A DNA stretch of 64,000 nt from a virus (IMGVR_UViG_3300036398_001591:1-64000); one strand, 5' to 3'. Numbered from the stretch's first letter, positions 20,832-28,477 are shown. A program made the numbers and translations. The notes: generated by a model from the letters alone, not told the origin.

Positions 20832-20948
20832 TTACTTAATTCCACTAACCCTTCCGTGCGCCCATGACTGATTATCGCTACCAATAAACGGTGTGCGATA
20901 CTCGGCTGTCAAGCAAGATTTCGAGGGGGTTGAAGTTATTTTAATCAT
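20832..20948 (-). CDS. Possible 38-residue leaderless peptide (alternative to the RNA)
   Basis: MIKITSTPSKSCLTAEYRTP and onward to a TAA at 20832. The ATG is 7 bases after the -10 box, so translation would be leaderless. Composition is unlike a membrane or regulatory peptide, and the same bases form strong stems. I prefer the ncRNA reading. Confidence 0.25.
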   Translation of the reverse strand: MIKITSTPSKSCLTAEYRTPFIGSDNQSWAHGRVSGIK

Positions 20949-20954
20949 AGTGTT

Positions 20955-20983
20955 ATTATATAGGCTTTTTTTATTATTGGCAA
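20955..20983 (-). promoter_or_regulatory. Sigma70-type promoter of the small RNA unit
   Basis: TTGCCA - 17 bases - TATAAT on the minus strand in an A/T-rich stretch directly after the stop codon of the 21003-21731 gene. Confidence 0.82.
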
Positions 20984-21002
20984 CCATTTTTTTAAAAAAA
21001 TT

Positions 21003-21731
21003 TTAAATATTTTCCCACTTACCATGTTCGATTGGAACCCAATGTGCAGGATCACGGACAATTTCAAATGAAGTTGGTGGCCATGTGATACCATGGCTTG
21101 CAAGATGTGTTTGCATCAGGTATTCGGGATTGTATTTGATACCTCGATTGTACATCTGATCGAAATGATCTACTGCATCCGCATAGATAGACATTGCGAT
21201 TGGTAATCCAATGGCAAATTGGTCATTGAAGTTTGGTTCATAACCATAACGCTGATTGTTAGGTGTATATATTGTACCTGGTGATTCCAATAAACATCTG
21301 TGAGCCAACTGCAAATCAATCGGCTCAGATAAACCAAAATCTGTACGTGAACGAATCACCAAATCATAATCATCAAGTTCTCTACGCCATTTATCACAAT
21401 ATTGGAGACACTTGTATTGTTGCCAAACATTTGTTGGTGTGCTGTTATATGCTTCGTATTCTCTTGGTGCATCTTCGATTGCTGAAGGATCAAGCACCTC
21501 AATGAATTTGATTTTATACCAAGGCGGTAGATGTGCTTGTAGTTTATCTCTGACTTGGCCGGCAGATTTCAAATCACACCAATTCTTGGAGATTTTTGGA
21601 TCCCAACCAAATGGCCTTCGCCAAAGTACAATGTACAAATCGATTGCGGATTTAGTTAGATTTTGGAGTTGTGAATCAAAGTCGACCGAAAATCGTGGAT
21701 TACCGGTTAGAAGAAGTGCTGTTTTCGTCAT
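21003..21731 (-). CDS. Putative glycosyltransferase
   Basis: 242 residues. TKTALLLTGNPRFSVDFDSQ at the N-terminus and YDLVIRSRTDFGLSEPIDL in the middle are the pattern of glycosyltransferase-like proteins acting on surface sugars (a Rossmann start followed by an R-x-D element). No membrane segment. Overlaps the SprT-like gene start region by 32 bases. Acceptor and donor unknown. Confidence 0.6.
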   Translation of the reverse strand: MTKTALLLTGNPRFSVDFDSQLQNLTKSAIDLYIVLWRRPFGWDPKISKNWCDLKSAGQVRDKLQAHLPPWYKIKFIEVLDPSAIEDAPREYEAYNSTPTNVWQQYKCLQYCDKWRRELDDYDLVIRSRTDFGLSEPIDLQLAHRCLLESPGTIYTPNNQRYGYEPNFNDQFAIGLPIAMSIYADAVDHFDQMYNRGIKYNPEYLMQTHLASHGITWPPTSFEIVRDPAHWVPIEHGKWENI

Positions 21732-22239
21732 TCAAATATTTCCATTTTATATCGATTTTTTCTATAGGACCATCAGGATTACTGATACCCTCAAACACAT
21801 TCCATAGTTCTTCTTTGACTGCAAACTTAGTCCACAGTCCAGTTTCTAGACTGTATGCTTCTAATTCCCATGGATGTTGATAGTAATCTATAGCATCAGC
21901 ATCGATTGAAATTCCTTTCCATTTGGAAAGAGTTTCATTTGTTTCACCGTGGGCAAACTGTTTGATGTGTACCATCTCATGTGCAAGTGTTCTTAGTATT
22001 TCTGCGGCACCGAGCCATGGATGTATTTCAATTAAAAATTCTCTTGCCTTGTTTGAAGCATTATATTCTTCTATTGATGCGAGAGCCCAAACAGTTAATT
22101 TTGGATTGAACTTGACCGTCAGATAAATGTTATCTCTTAGTCTTTTGGAGTGTATTAGATTTTGAGCGTAAAACTCTACTGCCCTTTCTACAAAGGGTTT
22201 GAAATCTTTATCCGGACAGTTAATTATTCTGACCTTCAT
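21700..22239 (-). CDS. SprT-like zinc metallopeptidase domain protein
   Basis: 179 residues. HEMVHIKQFAHG supplies the H-E-x-x-H zinc site about two thirds along, and DYYQHPWELEAYSLE could give the third ligand. The layout resembles SprT/gluzincin proteins found in T4-like phages, possibly acting on DNA-protein complexes. Terminal overlap with the glycosyltransferase implies one operon. Confidence 0.78.
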   Translation of the reverse strand: MKVRIINCPDKDFKPFVERAVEFYAQNLIHSKRLRDNIYLTVKFNPKLTVWALASIEEYNASNKAREFLIEIHPWLGAAEILRTLAHEMVHIKQFAHGETNETLSKWKGISIDADAIDYYQHPWELEAYSLETGLWTKFAVKEELWNVFEGISNPDGPIEKIDIKWKYLNDENSTSSNR

Positions 22240-22294
22240 TTTTGTCTCCAGTTGCTATCAATATTTAGGTACTGGAAAATTTCATAATGTGAAA

Positions 22295-22771
22295 TTAAAC
22301 TTGAGTTATTTCTACTCCTGCTTTCTCCAAGAATCGAAGGCCCGCATCAGAACGATAACTATTACGATAATACACAGAATTGATACCACTTTGATAAACA
22401 AGTTTGGCGCAATCAAGGCAAGGGGCATGAGTAACAAAGAGAGAAGCACCGTTGCCAGACTCAGTGCTTTTTGCGAGTTTTGCGATGGCGTTGGTTTCTG
22501 CATGAAGTACCTCCGGTTTTGTTACAAGTTTATAACGAAGCCATGGAAGATTTTCAGTTTTTGGTAACTGTTGTTCAGACCAGTCTCCATCATCACAATA
22601 AATTTTATCTTCACAAACATTATCCCAACCAGAGGGCATTCCATTGTAACCAATAGAAATGATGCGGTCATCTTTTACGATAATCGCACCAACATGAAGT
22701 CTCACGGCAGACGAAAGACTCGCAAAAGTCTCTGCGGTTTTCATATACGCATCAATAAATTTTTGTTTCAC
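22295..22771 (-). CDS. cd: Deoxycytidylate (dCMP) deaminase
   Basis: 158 residues. The zinc site is HAETNAI and APCLDCAKLV. VGAIIVKDDRIISIGYNGMP is the conserved substrate-side strand and loop. Converts dCMP to dUMP for phage thymidylate synthesis. An extra His/Cys-rich insert (CEDKIYCDDGDW) is also found in T4 Cd. Overlaps the SGNH hydrolase gene by 4 bases. Confidence 0.93.
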   Translation of the reverse strand: MKQKFIDAYMKTAETFASLSSAVRLHVGAIIVKDDRIISIGYNGMPSGWDNVCEDKIYCDDGDWSEQQLPKTENLPWLRYKLVTKPEVLHAETNAIAKLAKSTESGNGASLFVTHAPCLDCAKLVYQSGINSVYYRNSYRSDAGLRFLEKAGVEITQV

Positions 22772-23181
22772 TTAGTTTGTTCCGCTAATATCTTATAACC
22801 TTTACCCGTTGGATGAATACCATCGGCACTCATGTTACCAACAGGCCTTAAAAGTACAACATCACCATATTCTTTTGCAATTTTTGTCATTGCTTCATGC
22901 GGAATAGGTTTGCGGTCTTTTCCCGGATCAATCCAAAAGACACGTTTGCCTTTAATTGCTTCACGCATCTTTCTCAGTTCTTGTTCCGTTTTCACACCTT
23001 TGTGGTCATTTGCACCAAGGCTGATAATGATTGTTTCATAAGGTTTTGTGGTAGACTGGCTCAAGTAATCTTTATTCCACTGCCAACTATTCCAACCACC
23101 TTTAGAATAAGAAACACATTCTTTACGAACCATTGAAACACCAACGGCGATAGAATCACCTATAATCATGCAATCAATCAT
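22768..23181 (-). CDS. SGNH/GDSL-type hydrolase
   Basis: 137 residues, a compact version. Block I GDSIAVGVS (catalytic Ser), block III SLGANDHKG and block V DGIHPTGKGYK with catalytic Asp and His are all present. No signal peptide, so cytosolic or virion-associated. May act as an esterase on a surface polysaccharide; substrate unknown. Confidence 0.85.
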   Translation of the reverse strand: MIDCMIIGDSIAVGVSMVRKECVSYSKGGWNSWQWNKDYLSQSTTKPYETIIISLGANDHKGVKTEQELRKMREAIKGKRVFWIDPGKDRKPIPHEAMTKIAKEYGDVVLLRPVGNMSADGIHPTGKGYKILAEQTK

Positions 23182-23312
23182 AGCGTTTCGTATTCGTCTT
23201 TACCAACACCACATTCTGGACACAAAAAGTCATCAGGTAAAGTATCCCATGCGCCTTCTAGTTCCTCATCGTGGACATGTCCACATACTACACATACATG
23301 ATCCGGACTCAT
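23178..23312 (-). CDS. Stand-alone rubredoxin-like domain
   Basis: 44 residues. CVVCGHVHDEE and CPECGVGKDEYE provide two C-x-x-C knuckles; CGVGKD-Y is the rubrerythrin-type rubredoxin ending. The ATG overlaps the rubrerythrin stop (ATGA) and the stop overlaps the hydrolase start, so all three are coupled. It should carry one Fe(Cys)4 centre and pass electrons to the rubrerythrin encoded just upstream. Confidence 0.85.
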   Translation of the reverse strand: MSPDHVCVVCGHVHDEELEGAWDTLPDDFLCPECGVGKDEYETL

Positions 23313-23758
23313 AGTGCCTCCAATACTTGTTTATACGCATTTGCGTGGCGTTCTTCAACTTTCTTCAATGCAGTGAAACGCTTTTCAGCTTTTTCTAAAA
23401 TTGCTTTGAATGCTTGTGCATGTTCGTTAGATTCACGACCCTGTTCGTTGAATTCTTTTACAGCTTCAATGTTTTGTTCAGCTTTAGCAATTCGTTCAAA
23501 CTGTGGATACATTTCCGTAAACTCATAGGTCTCACCTTCGATAGCAAGTTCTAAGCATTCTTTAGTAGTTGGTTTACCAACCAACAATTCTAAATGACCC
23601 CATGCGTGTTTAATTTCTTGGTCGGCGGTGTGTTCAAAGTGTTTAGCAACTTCCTCAAAACCTTCTTCACGTGCCAACTTTGCAAAATAGCGATACTTGA
23701 TATGTGCCATAGACTCACCAGCCAATGCACTCTCAAGATTTTTTAAAGTAATAGACAT
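23309..23758 (-). CDS. Rubrerythrin (ferritin-like di-iron domain only)
   Basis: 149 residues. Four-helix ferritin-like protein with E-x-x-H-type ligands: GESMAHIKYRYFAKLA, HFEHTADQEIKHAWGHLE, then AIEGETYEFTEMYPQF and EQGRESNEHAQAFKAIL. The C-terminal rubredoxin domain of classical rubrerythrins is missing here and is encoded as the separate next gene. Expected role: peroxide reduction. Start at 23758 chosen; the longer frame enters tRNA-Arg. Confidence 0.9.
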   Translation of the reverse strand: MSITLKNLESALAGESMAHIKYRYFAKLAREEGFEEVAKHFEHTADQEIKHAWGHLELLVGKPTTKECLELAIEGETYEFTEMYPQFERIAKAEQNIEAVKEFNEQGRESNEHAQAFKAILEKAEKRFTALKKVEERHANAYKQVLEAL

Positions 23759-23772
23759 TTTTTTCCTTATTT

Positions 23773-23847
23773 TGGTCCGGCGTACAGGAATCGAACCCAT
23801 ATTCGGGGCTTAGAAGACCCCTGTATTATCCATTATACGAACGCCGG
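23773..23847 (-). tRNA. tRNA-Arg(TCT)
   Basis: Anticodon loop CTTCTAA, acceptor CCGGCGT/ACGCCGG, T-loop TTCGATT, CCA encoded. Lies apart from the main cluster, before rubrerythrin. Confidence 0.92.
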
Positions 23848-23852
23848 GAGTT

Positions 23853-24137
23853 TTATTTAGTATAATCAATCGTATGAATGAGTTTATCCACGTCCATCCA
23901 ATGAGAACAGAGTTCAGACTTATCATCTTTCAAACGATTAATCATTTCGGTGACACCTTCACGGGTAGTCTCACGCCCCTCGATGATTTGCTCACCGAGA
24001 AACTTTTGAGTTACTTCATCGAATTCACGACTGTGTTCAGTCATCACTAATTCGTCATATGCATGTTCAAGGCTTTCGGCCTCAATTACATACTTATTAC
24101 GAAAAGTGCTTAGTACATCTATTTCAAATAATGGCAT
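23853..24137 (-). CDS. Hypothetical protein
   Basis: 94 residues (MPLFEIDVLSTFRNKYVIEA...). The start at 24137 has GAGG at good spacing. The N-terminal half (strand, then ESLEHAYDELV helix) resembles small phage proteins that begin with a 'F-E-I-x-x-x-x-T-x-R-x-x-Y-x-I-E-A' strand. Acidic C-terminus. Function unknown. Confidence 0.7.
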   Translation of the reverse strand: MPLFEIDVLSTFRNKYVIEAESLEHAYDELVMTEHSREFDEVTQKFLGEQIIEGRETTREGVTEMINRLKDDKSELCSHWMDVDKLIHTIDYTK

Positions 24138-24138
24138 A

Positions 24139-25041
24139 TTAAACCTCAATAAATTGGAGTTGGAAATTATCAGCTTGTGCTTCGTAGTTGACATAACCAC
24201 GTGGATTAGCAACAATACGTGTCGAGCCAATCATATAATCAAAATTATGGTGAGTGTGACCATGGGTCCACAGTTTGATTTGTGGATGATCCAAAATGAA
24301 TTCAGACAAGTCTGAACTGTAAGCACCGTTTACCATAACATCATTTTCATATTGCGGCTTTGTAGATAACTTGGATGGAGCATGATGGCCAACAACAATC
24401 CAATTTTTGTCGGAATGTGAACCGATTGCTTCTCCCAATGCAACCAAAGTAGCCTTATGTTCTCTCACAGATTTTTCTGGAGAAAATTTTCCTGTGCGAG
24501 TATGAAACTCTTGACTGACAATGTTATCGTAGTCTGTACTTCCATCTTCTTTGGTACCATATACTGGAGATTTAAAATGAACTAACTCATTACTATCTTC
24601 AATGATGCGATAATCATTCATGTAACCTTTAATACCATACAAGGTATTTGGATCTTCTTTGTTCATGTCTGTCCATAATGAAGCACCAAAGATCATCATA
24701 CCATTGATATCAACGAATTCTTTTTCTAGAATATGAAGATTGACCAGATAACCAAGGTTAGTACGGAGATTTGTAAGAGACTTAGCAAAATCACCGTGAT
24801 AATGTTCATGGTTTCCGAGAATGTAAATGACATGAGGAAATCTTGCAGAGCATTCTTGGAAGAATGTATGAATTTTATTAGACTTATCATTCTCACCTCG
24901 GAGGTTATAAGAATCACGGGCAAAGACTTCCTTGGCAATACAAATGTCACCAGAAAGAATCAACACCTCGGCGTTTTCGGTGTTCTCTAAGGAGATCGTA
25001 CCGAATTCCAGGTGAACATCAGAACATAGAGCAACTTTCAT
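24139..25041 (-). CDS. Calcineurin-like metallophosphoesterase
   Basis: 300 residues. Metal-site motifs in order: CSDVHLEFG, LILSGDICIA, ILGNHEHYHGDF, VVGHHAPS and THGHTHHNFDY. All ligands present, so likely active on phosphodiester or phosphomonoester bonds. Distinct from the gp47 nuclease of the same superfamily at 35385. Substrate unknown. Confidence 0.85.
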   Translation of the reverse strand: MKVALCSDVHLEFGTISLENTENAEVLILSGDICIAKEVFARDSYNLRGENDKSNKIHTFFQECSARFPHVIYILGNHEHYHGDFAKSLTNLRTNLGYLVNLHILEKEFVDINGMMIFGASLWTDMNKEDPNTLYGIKGYMNDYRIIEDSNELVHFKSPVYGTKEDGSTDYDNIVSQEFHTRTGKFSPEKSVREHKATLVALGEAIGSHSDKNWIVVGHHAPSKLSTKPQYENDVMVNGAYSSDLSEFILDHPQIKLWTHGHTHHNFDYMIGSTRIVANPRGYVNYEAQADNFQLQFIEV

Positions 25042-25042
25042 T

Positions 25043-25198
25043 TTAATCTTTCTTCGTCTTAATACTTAACATACAACCAAGCGCCAACAAAAACCACCAA
25101 GGCGACCAATCATAAAATTGAACCAAACAAGCGGTACCAGAAAGTACAGCCAAATTATAACACAAAACCATTGCAATGTCAAGCGAATTTTTATTCAT
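25043..25198 (-). CDS. Small two-helix membrane protein
   Basis: 51 residues. Hydrophobic segments AMVLCYNLAVLSGTACLV and SPWWFLLALGCMLSI, then a KTKKD tail. The ATG overlaps the upstream stop (TAATG) and the stop is 2 bases before the phosphoesterase start. A consensus sigma70 promoter lies within its 5' half. Could be an inner-membrane modulator; no family recognised. Confidence 0.68.
   Translation of the reverse strand: MNKNSLDIAMVLCYNLAVLSGTACLVQFYDWSPWWFLLALGCMLSIKTKKD
25154..25182 (-). promoter_or_regulatory. Sigma70-type promoter inside the small membrane gene
   Basis: TTGACA - 17 bases - TATAAT on the minus strand, both boxes consensus. It would start an RNA for the metallophosphoesterase gene. 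It is inside a coding sequence, so chance is possible, but a perfect match with 17-base spacing argues for function. Confidence 0.6.
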
Positions 25199-25392
25199 TA
25201 TGCTTTGACCTTTTCCAAGGAATCTTTCCGCATATAGTGAATAGTTTGTGTGTTTGATTGTGAGGGTGGTTGTTTTACAACCGGCAAGAATTCAACACCA
25301 TCTATTTCTTTAGATGGCCAATGAGAATATGTATAATATACTTCTGTTTGAGAAATTCTATTACGCATTTTAATTGGGTTATACATTTTCAT
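25198..25392 (-). CDS. Small conserved phage protein
   Basis: 64 residues (MKMYNPIKMRNRISQTEVYY, then GVEFLPVVKQ). The D/E-F-x-P-V-V-K stretch is a pattern I associate with short proteins of T4-like marine and freshwater phages. Start overlaps the preceding small gene's stop (ATGA). No function known. Confidence 0.65.
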   Translation of the reverse strand: MKMYNPIKMRNRISQTEVYYTYSHWPSKEIDGVEFLPVVKQPPSQSNTQTIHYMRKDSLEKVKA

Positions 25393-25514
25393 AATCTAAT
25401 CAGCATAATCAAAAAACAAACGGCAAGGATTCCAAAAGTAAATGTCCGACCCAATAGTGCGCCTAGGAATGCACCTAAAACAAAAAGACTATATGAGGAT
25501 AAGAAGATTTCCAT
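25389..25514 (-). CDS. Small membrane protein
   Basis: 41 residues, almost entirely hydrophobic (SYSLFVLGAFLGALLGRTF, then FGILAVCFLIMLIRL). Its stop overlaps the next start codon, which supports it as a real gene. No strong ribosome site. Confidence 0.5.
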   Translation of the reverse strand: MEIFLSSYSLFVLGAFLGALLGRTFTFGILAVCFLIMLIRL

Positions 25515-25556
25515 GTTAGAATCCAAGTTACTTACAAGGATTCTAACAAACTCACG

Positions 25557-26027
25557 TTACTTTGTCAAGACTTCTGTTGTATTTTTGCTACAACCAATCT
25601 CAATTTTACGTGGTTTCTTTTCTTCTGGAATGATGTTTACCAGATTGATGACCAATAAACCGTCAACGATATCAGCATCCTTAACAACAACGGTGTCGGA
25701 TAGTACAAACTTATGGGAAAAATCTCTTGTACCGATACCACGGTGTAGATACTTATCAGAGGTTCTTGTGGTCTTGATTGCTCCATTCACATAAAGTTTT
25801 CCACCTTCCGAAGTGATTTCGATTTCATCACGCTTGAAGCCAGAAACGGCAATTTCAATCGTGTAATGCTCATCATCTTCTTTAAGAATGTTGTACGGTG
25901 GATAGCTTTGAACCTTAGCACCTTGACCGAGAAGATTGTCGAATTCCTCGAAAGTGCTTAGTAGTCGGTCGAAACCAACGGTAGAAGGAAGCAAAGATTT
26001 GCCGTATGGCAATGATAGATGTGTCAT
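25557..26027 (-). CDS. Hsp20/IbpA-like small heat shock protein
   Basis: 156 residues. Alpha-crystallin domain from about residue 45 (PPYNILKEDDEHYTIEIAVS, then GTRDFSHKFVLSDTVVVKDA and DGLLVINLVNIIPEE), flanked by short tails. The N-terminal GFDRLLSTFEEFDNLL matches IbpA/HspQ-type starts of phage and bacterial sHsps. Likely protects late proteins from aggregation, beside the GroES-like gene at 17036. Its 150-base leader is highly structured. Confidence 0.92.
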   Translation of the reverse strand: MTHLSLPYGKSLLPSTVGFDRLLSTFEEFDNLLGQGAKVQSYPPYNILKEDDEHYTIEIAVSGFKRDEIEITSEGGKLYVNGAIKTTRTSDKYLHRGIGTRDFSHKFVLSDTVVVKDADIVDGLLVINLVNIIPEEKKPRKIEIGCSKNTTEVLTK

Positions 26028-26054
26028 AGTTTTCTCCTAAAAGCGAGTTAATTA

Positions 26055-26178
26055 AAATTACTACCCCGAAGGCATAGTAGTCCTGCTTACTTAATACAGG
26101 GTCAACTAACGGGTGACAGTGCAATTGCCCGGACGCCTTTTACCGTAGCATCAAACAGCCCTAAGGTGGGCTCTTTTT
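26055..26178. other. Structured intergenic element ending in a plus-strand terminator
   Basis: Three hairpins in a row (26060-26081 ACTAC/GTAGT; 26082-26100 CCTG/CAGG; 26101-26117 GTCA/TGAC) precede AGCCC-TAAGGT-GGGCT with a T-run on the plus strand (26157-26178). Read on plus it looks like a small antisense-oriented RNA; read on minus it is the leader of the hsp20 gene with a UUCG tetraloop. I cannot decide which. Confidence 0.45.
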
Positions 26179-26590
26179 ATTTATCCAAGGATTGTGGTTT
26201 TTTGCTACCAATGTTATACTTTGGTACAAGTTGCCAATCGTTCTTCTCTTTGTGAGACAGAATCTTAATCTGAGATAAAGAGACTGTTGGCTCCACAGTC
26301 TGGTCTTTTTTGACAATCTTAATGAGTTCCCAATCTTCTAATAGGTTGGCTACCGTATTTCTCCGAGCAATATCGTTCTCGGTCAAATCCGTTGGTTTAC
26401 CATCCAAAGAAAAAAGTTCTTTAAAATGCACGATGTAATACTTACCTTGCTTATGTAGAATGTGGCAAGATTGGTAAAGTATTTTTTCTTTTTTGGATGC
26501 AACACCAATGCGTGTAAGAGTTTCACGTACTTTTAAAAAGTCGTCTTTTTCACCTAGTGTCACCTCCACCATATCTTCTATTTTAATCAT
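26177..26590 (-). CDS. regA: RegA translational repressor
   Basis: 137 residues. KVRETLTRIGVASKKEKILY, then QSCHILHKQGKYYIVHFKEL and LLEDWELIKIV follow T4 RegA closely. In T4, RegA binds start regions of early mRNAs and represses their translation. Gene order 45-44-62-regA is conserved. Slightly longer than T4 RegA (122). Confidence 0.95.
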   Translation of the reverse strand: MIKIEDMVEVTLGEKDDFLKVRETLTRIGVASKKEKILYQSCHILHKQGKYYIVHFKELFSLDGKPTDLTENDIARRNTVANLLEDWELIKIVKKDQTVEPTVSLSQIKILSHKEKNDWQLVPKYNIGSKKPQSLDK

Positions 26591-26973
26591 TATTTCTTCA
26601 CTCCGCCTTTATCTAGTTTTTCTTTTATCAAAGCGATTTGTTCATCCGATAGAATACGTAATGCTTCTTTGGCCTTTTCGTTGGAATAACCAAAGTATTC
26701 TTTAACACACTCTAAATCCTTAACCGCTGCCTGTTTTTGCCAGGCGTGAAACTTGCGTTTCATAGGTCTAATTGTATTTAGAAGATATTGGAATTGTAAA
26801 GTTTCTGGTAGATGATGATTCATATTCAACTCATTTACATATAAAATGCAATCGAGTTGATATGAGAGTGAACGATTAATAAGAAAGGGTTTATATGATT
26901 TGAAATCTAATTCTTCATCAGAAAACTTATTTCTTTTGTTTAGAATTACTTCAACAAAATCAAATGGACTCAT
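26590..26973 (-). CDS. 62: Clamp-loader small subunit (gp62)
   Basis: 127 residues between gp44 and RegA, the gp62 slot. SPFDFVEVILNKR at the start and the helical middle (ETLQFQYLLNTIRPMKRKFH) fit the family, which is poorly conserved and here shorter than T4 gp62 (187). Acts with gp44 to load gp45. Start overlaps no gene; stop overlaps the RegA start by 1 base. Confidence 0.88.
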   Translation of the reverse strand: MSPFDFVEVILNKRNKFSDEELDFKSYKPFLINRSLSYQLDCILYVNELNMNHHLPETLQFQYLLNTIRPMKRKFHAWQKQAAVKDLECVKEYFGYSNEKAKEALRILSDEQIALIKEKLDKGGVKK

Positions 26974-26980
26974 ATCATTC

Positions 26981-27919
26981 TCACTTAAAAGAACAATCAG
27001 CCATCAATTCTGTTAAGAATGCCATCAGATTAATCTCTTGGTCTGCAACAAATGCAGACTGATACTGATATTTTGCAAGATGTAAAACTGCTTGAGGAAT
27101 ACTATCTGGTGTCATAACATCATAGAGAGACTCATAAATCTTCCTGAAAATGGAAGCAGAATCAGAATCAATGTTATTGATAACCCACTTTCGAGCCAGA
27201 CCAAAGTCTTTCTCTTTTACAGCTTTAATCAAATCTGAAATTTGTAGGTCGGACACAGACGCAAGAATGCCCTTGTCAATCGTACCTCCAACAGAATAAC
27301 GCTGTAGTTCATTGAGAACACGGCGGTTATCTGGAAAGTGTTTTGTAATGACTGAGGCAACAACTTGCTTATCATATACAATGTTCTCTTGTTCAAGAAT
27401 CCATTCCACACGTTTGAAGAACTGTGCGGCCATCTTTGCTTTTTGACCATTCTGAATCTTAAATTCAACCACAGAACAACGAGAGTGCAGTGGATCAATG
27501 ATACGATTCTTGAAGTTACAAGTAAAGATGAAAGAACAGTTAATTGCGAATTCTTCCATAGCACCACGAAGTGCAGGCTGTGTGGAATTGGGATTTAGGT
27601 AATCTGCTTCATCGATAATGATGACCTTGCGGCCACCAGAAAGACTCATTGATGAGGCATAATTTTTGATTTTGTTACGGAATGTGTCAATGCCGCTTTC
27701 GTCCGACCCGTTGATGACGATGTAATCACACCCGACTTCTTCACATAGTGCTTTTGCGATTGTAGTTTTGCCAACCCCTGCGGATCCAGCAAGTAACAAA
27801 TTTGGGATTTCTTTTCTGTTGACATATTCCTGAAACGTAGATTTAATAGAATCCGGAAGAATACAGTCCTCGATTTTATGAGGACGATACTTTTCCACCC
27901 ATAACATTTGTTCGCTCAT
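26981..27919 (-). CDS. 44: Clamp-loader large subunit (gp44), AAA+ ATPase
   Basis: 312 residues. Walker A AGSAGVGKTTIAKAL, Walker B VIIIDEADYL, sensor 1 FIFTCNFKNRI and the SRC-type arginine finger HSRCSVVEF are in order. WVEKYRPHKIEDCILP at the start is the clamp-loader signature. Loads the gp45 clamp at primer ends. Confidence 0.96.
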   Translation of the reverse strand: MSEQMLWVEKYRPHKIEDCILPDSIKSTFQEYVNRKEIPNLLLAGSAGVGKTTIAKALCEEVGCDYIVINGSDESGIDTFRNKIKNYASSMSLSGGRKVIIIDEADYLNPNSTQPALRGAMEEFAINCSFIFTCNFKNRIIDPLHSRCSVVEFKIQNGQKAKMAAQFFKRVEWILEQENIVYDKQVVASVITKHFPDNRRVLNELQRYSVGGTIDKGILASVSDLQISDLIKAVKEKDFGLARKWVINNIDSDSASIFRKIYESLYDVMTPDSIPQAVLHLAKYQYQSAFVADQEINLMAFLTELMADCSFK

Positions 27920-27942
27920 TCAAATTCTCCATAATATAATAA

Positions 27943-28203
27943 TTAAAAGGGAGAGCCATCATGCCACTCCCAACCTAAACATAGTTTCATCATTGTTCTA
28001 TGAAACCAGTTTGGTTTTTTCTCCAAAGAAACACTGAGACCACCGTTTCCGCCGATTCGATAAGAGCCTTCATATTTTGGCACTATGGTGAAACTGTATG
28101 GATCATTCACGTGAATGTTTGTGTATGTCCAAGAATTTGCGAATGTCCAAGAATTTTCAAGTGTAGATTCGGATATTTCTATGGTCGAGTTTGCTTCAAT
28201 CAT
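27943..28203 (-). CDS. Hypothetical protein
   Basis: 86 residues (MIEANSTIEISES...). Beta-rich (SYRIGGNGGLSVSLE) with an aromatic C-terminus (GWEWHDGSPF). No domain recognised. Sits between the clamp-loader gene and a DsbA-like gene whose end overlaps its start by 4 bases. Confidence 0.65.
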   Translation of the reverse strand: MIEANSTIEISESTLENSWTFANSWTYTNIHVNDPYSFTIVPKYEGSYRIGGNGGLSVSLEKKPNWFHRTMMKLCLGWEWHDGSPF

Positions 28204-28475
28204 TTTGTTTCAGTCATTCCAATATAAAGTGCTTCAAACTCATTATCTTCAGTAACTTCTTCTTGGAAAGATTGTTTGTGATGCGTCTTTGCCATACGGC
28301 GAAGAACCTTTTTTGGAATTTTAAAGTTATCATAGAGTGCATCGATAACGTCTTTGATAGCTTCTTTGTGTGAATCAATTACCGACATTTCATTTGAAAT
28401 TTCAGAAAGAGCATCACGAATAGATTTTAGTTGGTTCTCATCAAAAGAACCATAGAGGGTAGTCACCGCAGTCAT
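28200..28475 (-). CDS. DsbA-like dsDNA-binding protein of late transcription
   Basis: 91 residues, all helical. The segment AIKDVIDALYDNFKIPKKVL, then HHKQSFQEEVTEDNEFEALY aligns by pattern with T4 DsbA (helix, G-x-x-x-K-x-F/L-x-R-L, then x-x-E-x-x-E-x-x-E-L-Y). DsbA binds DNA near late promoters. Adjacent to the gp45 clamp, which also activates late transcription. Assignment rests on short similarity. Confidence 0.6.
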   Translation of the reverse strand: MTAVTTLYGSFDENQLKSIRDALSEISNEMSVIDSHKEAIKDVIDALYDNFKIPKKVLRRMAKTHHKQSFQEEVTEDNEFEALYIGMTETK

Positions 28476-28477
28476 AA

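Larger units (their letters stand above)
20771..20948 (-). ncRNA. Candidate small structured RNA with its own promoter and terminator
   Basis: About 178 nt. By eye it folds into a three-way junction: AACCC/GGGTT closing stem (20847-20851 with 20927-20931), a CTCG/CGAG hairpin (20901-20925) and a TATCGC/GCGATA hairpin with inner ACC/GGT (20873-20900). Not related by sequence to the tRNAs. It also contains a 38-codon frame (20832-20948) whose ATG coincides with the predicted start, so a leaderless peptide is the alternative reading. Confidence 0.65.
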
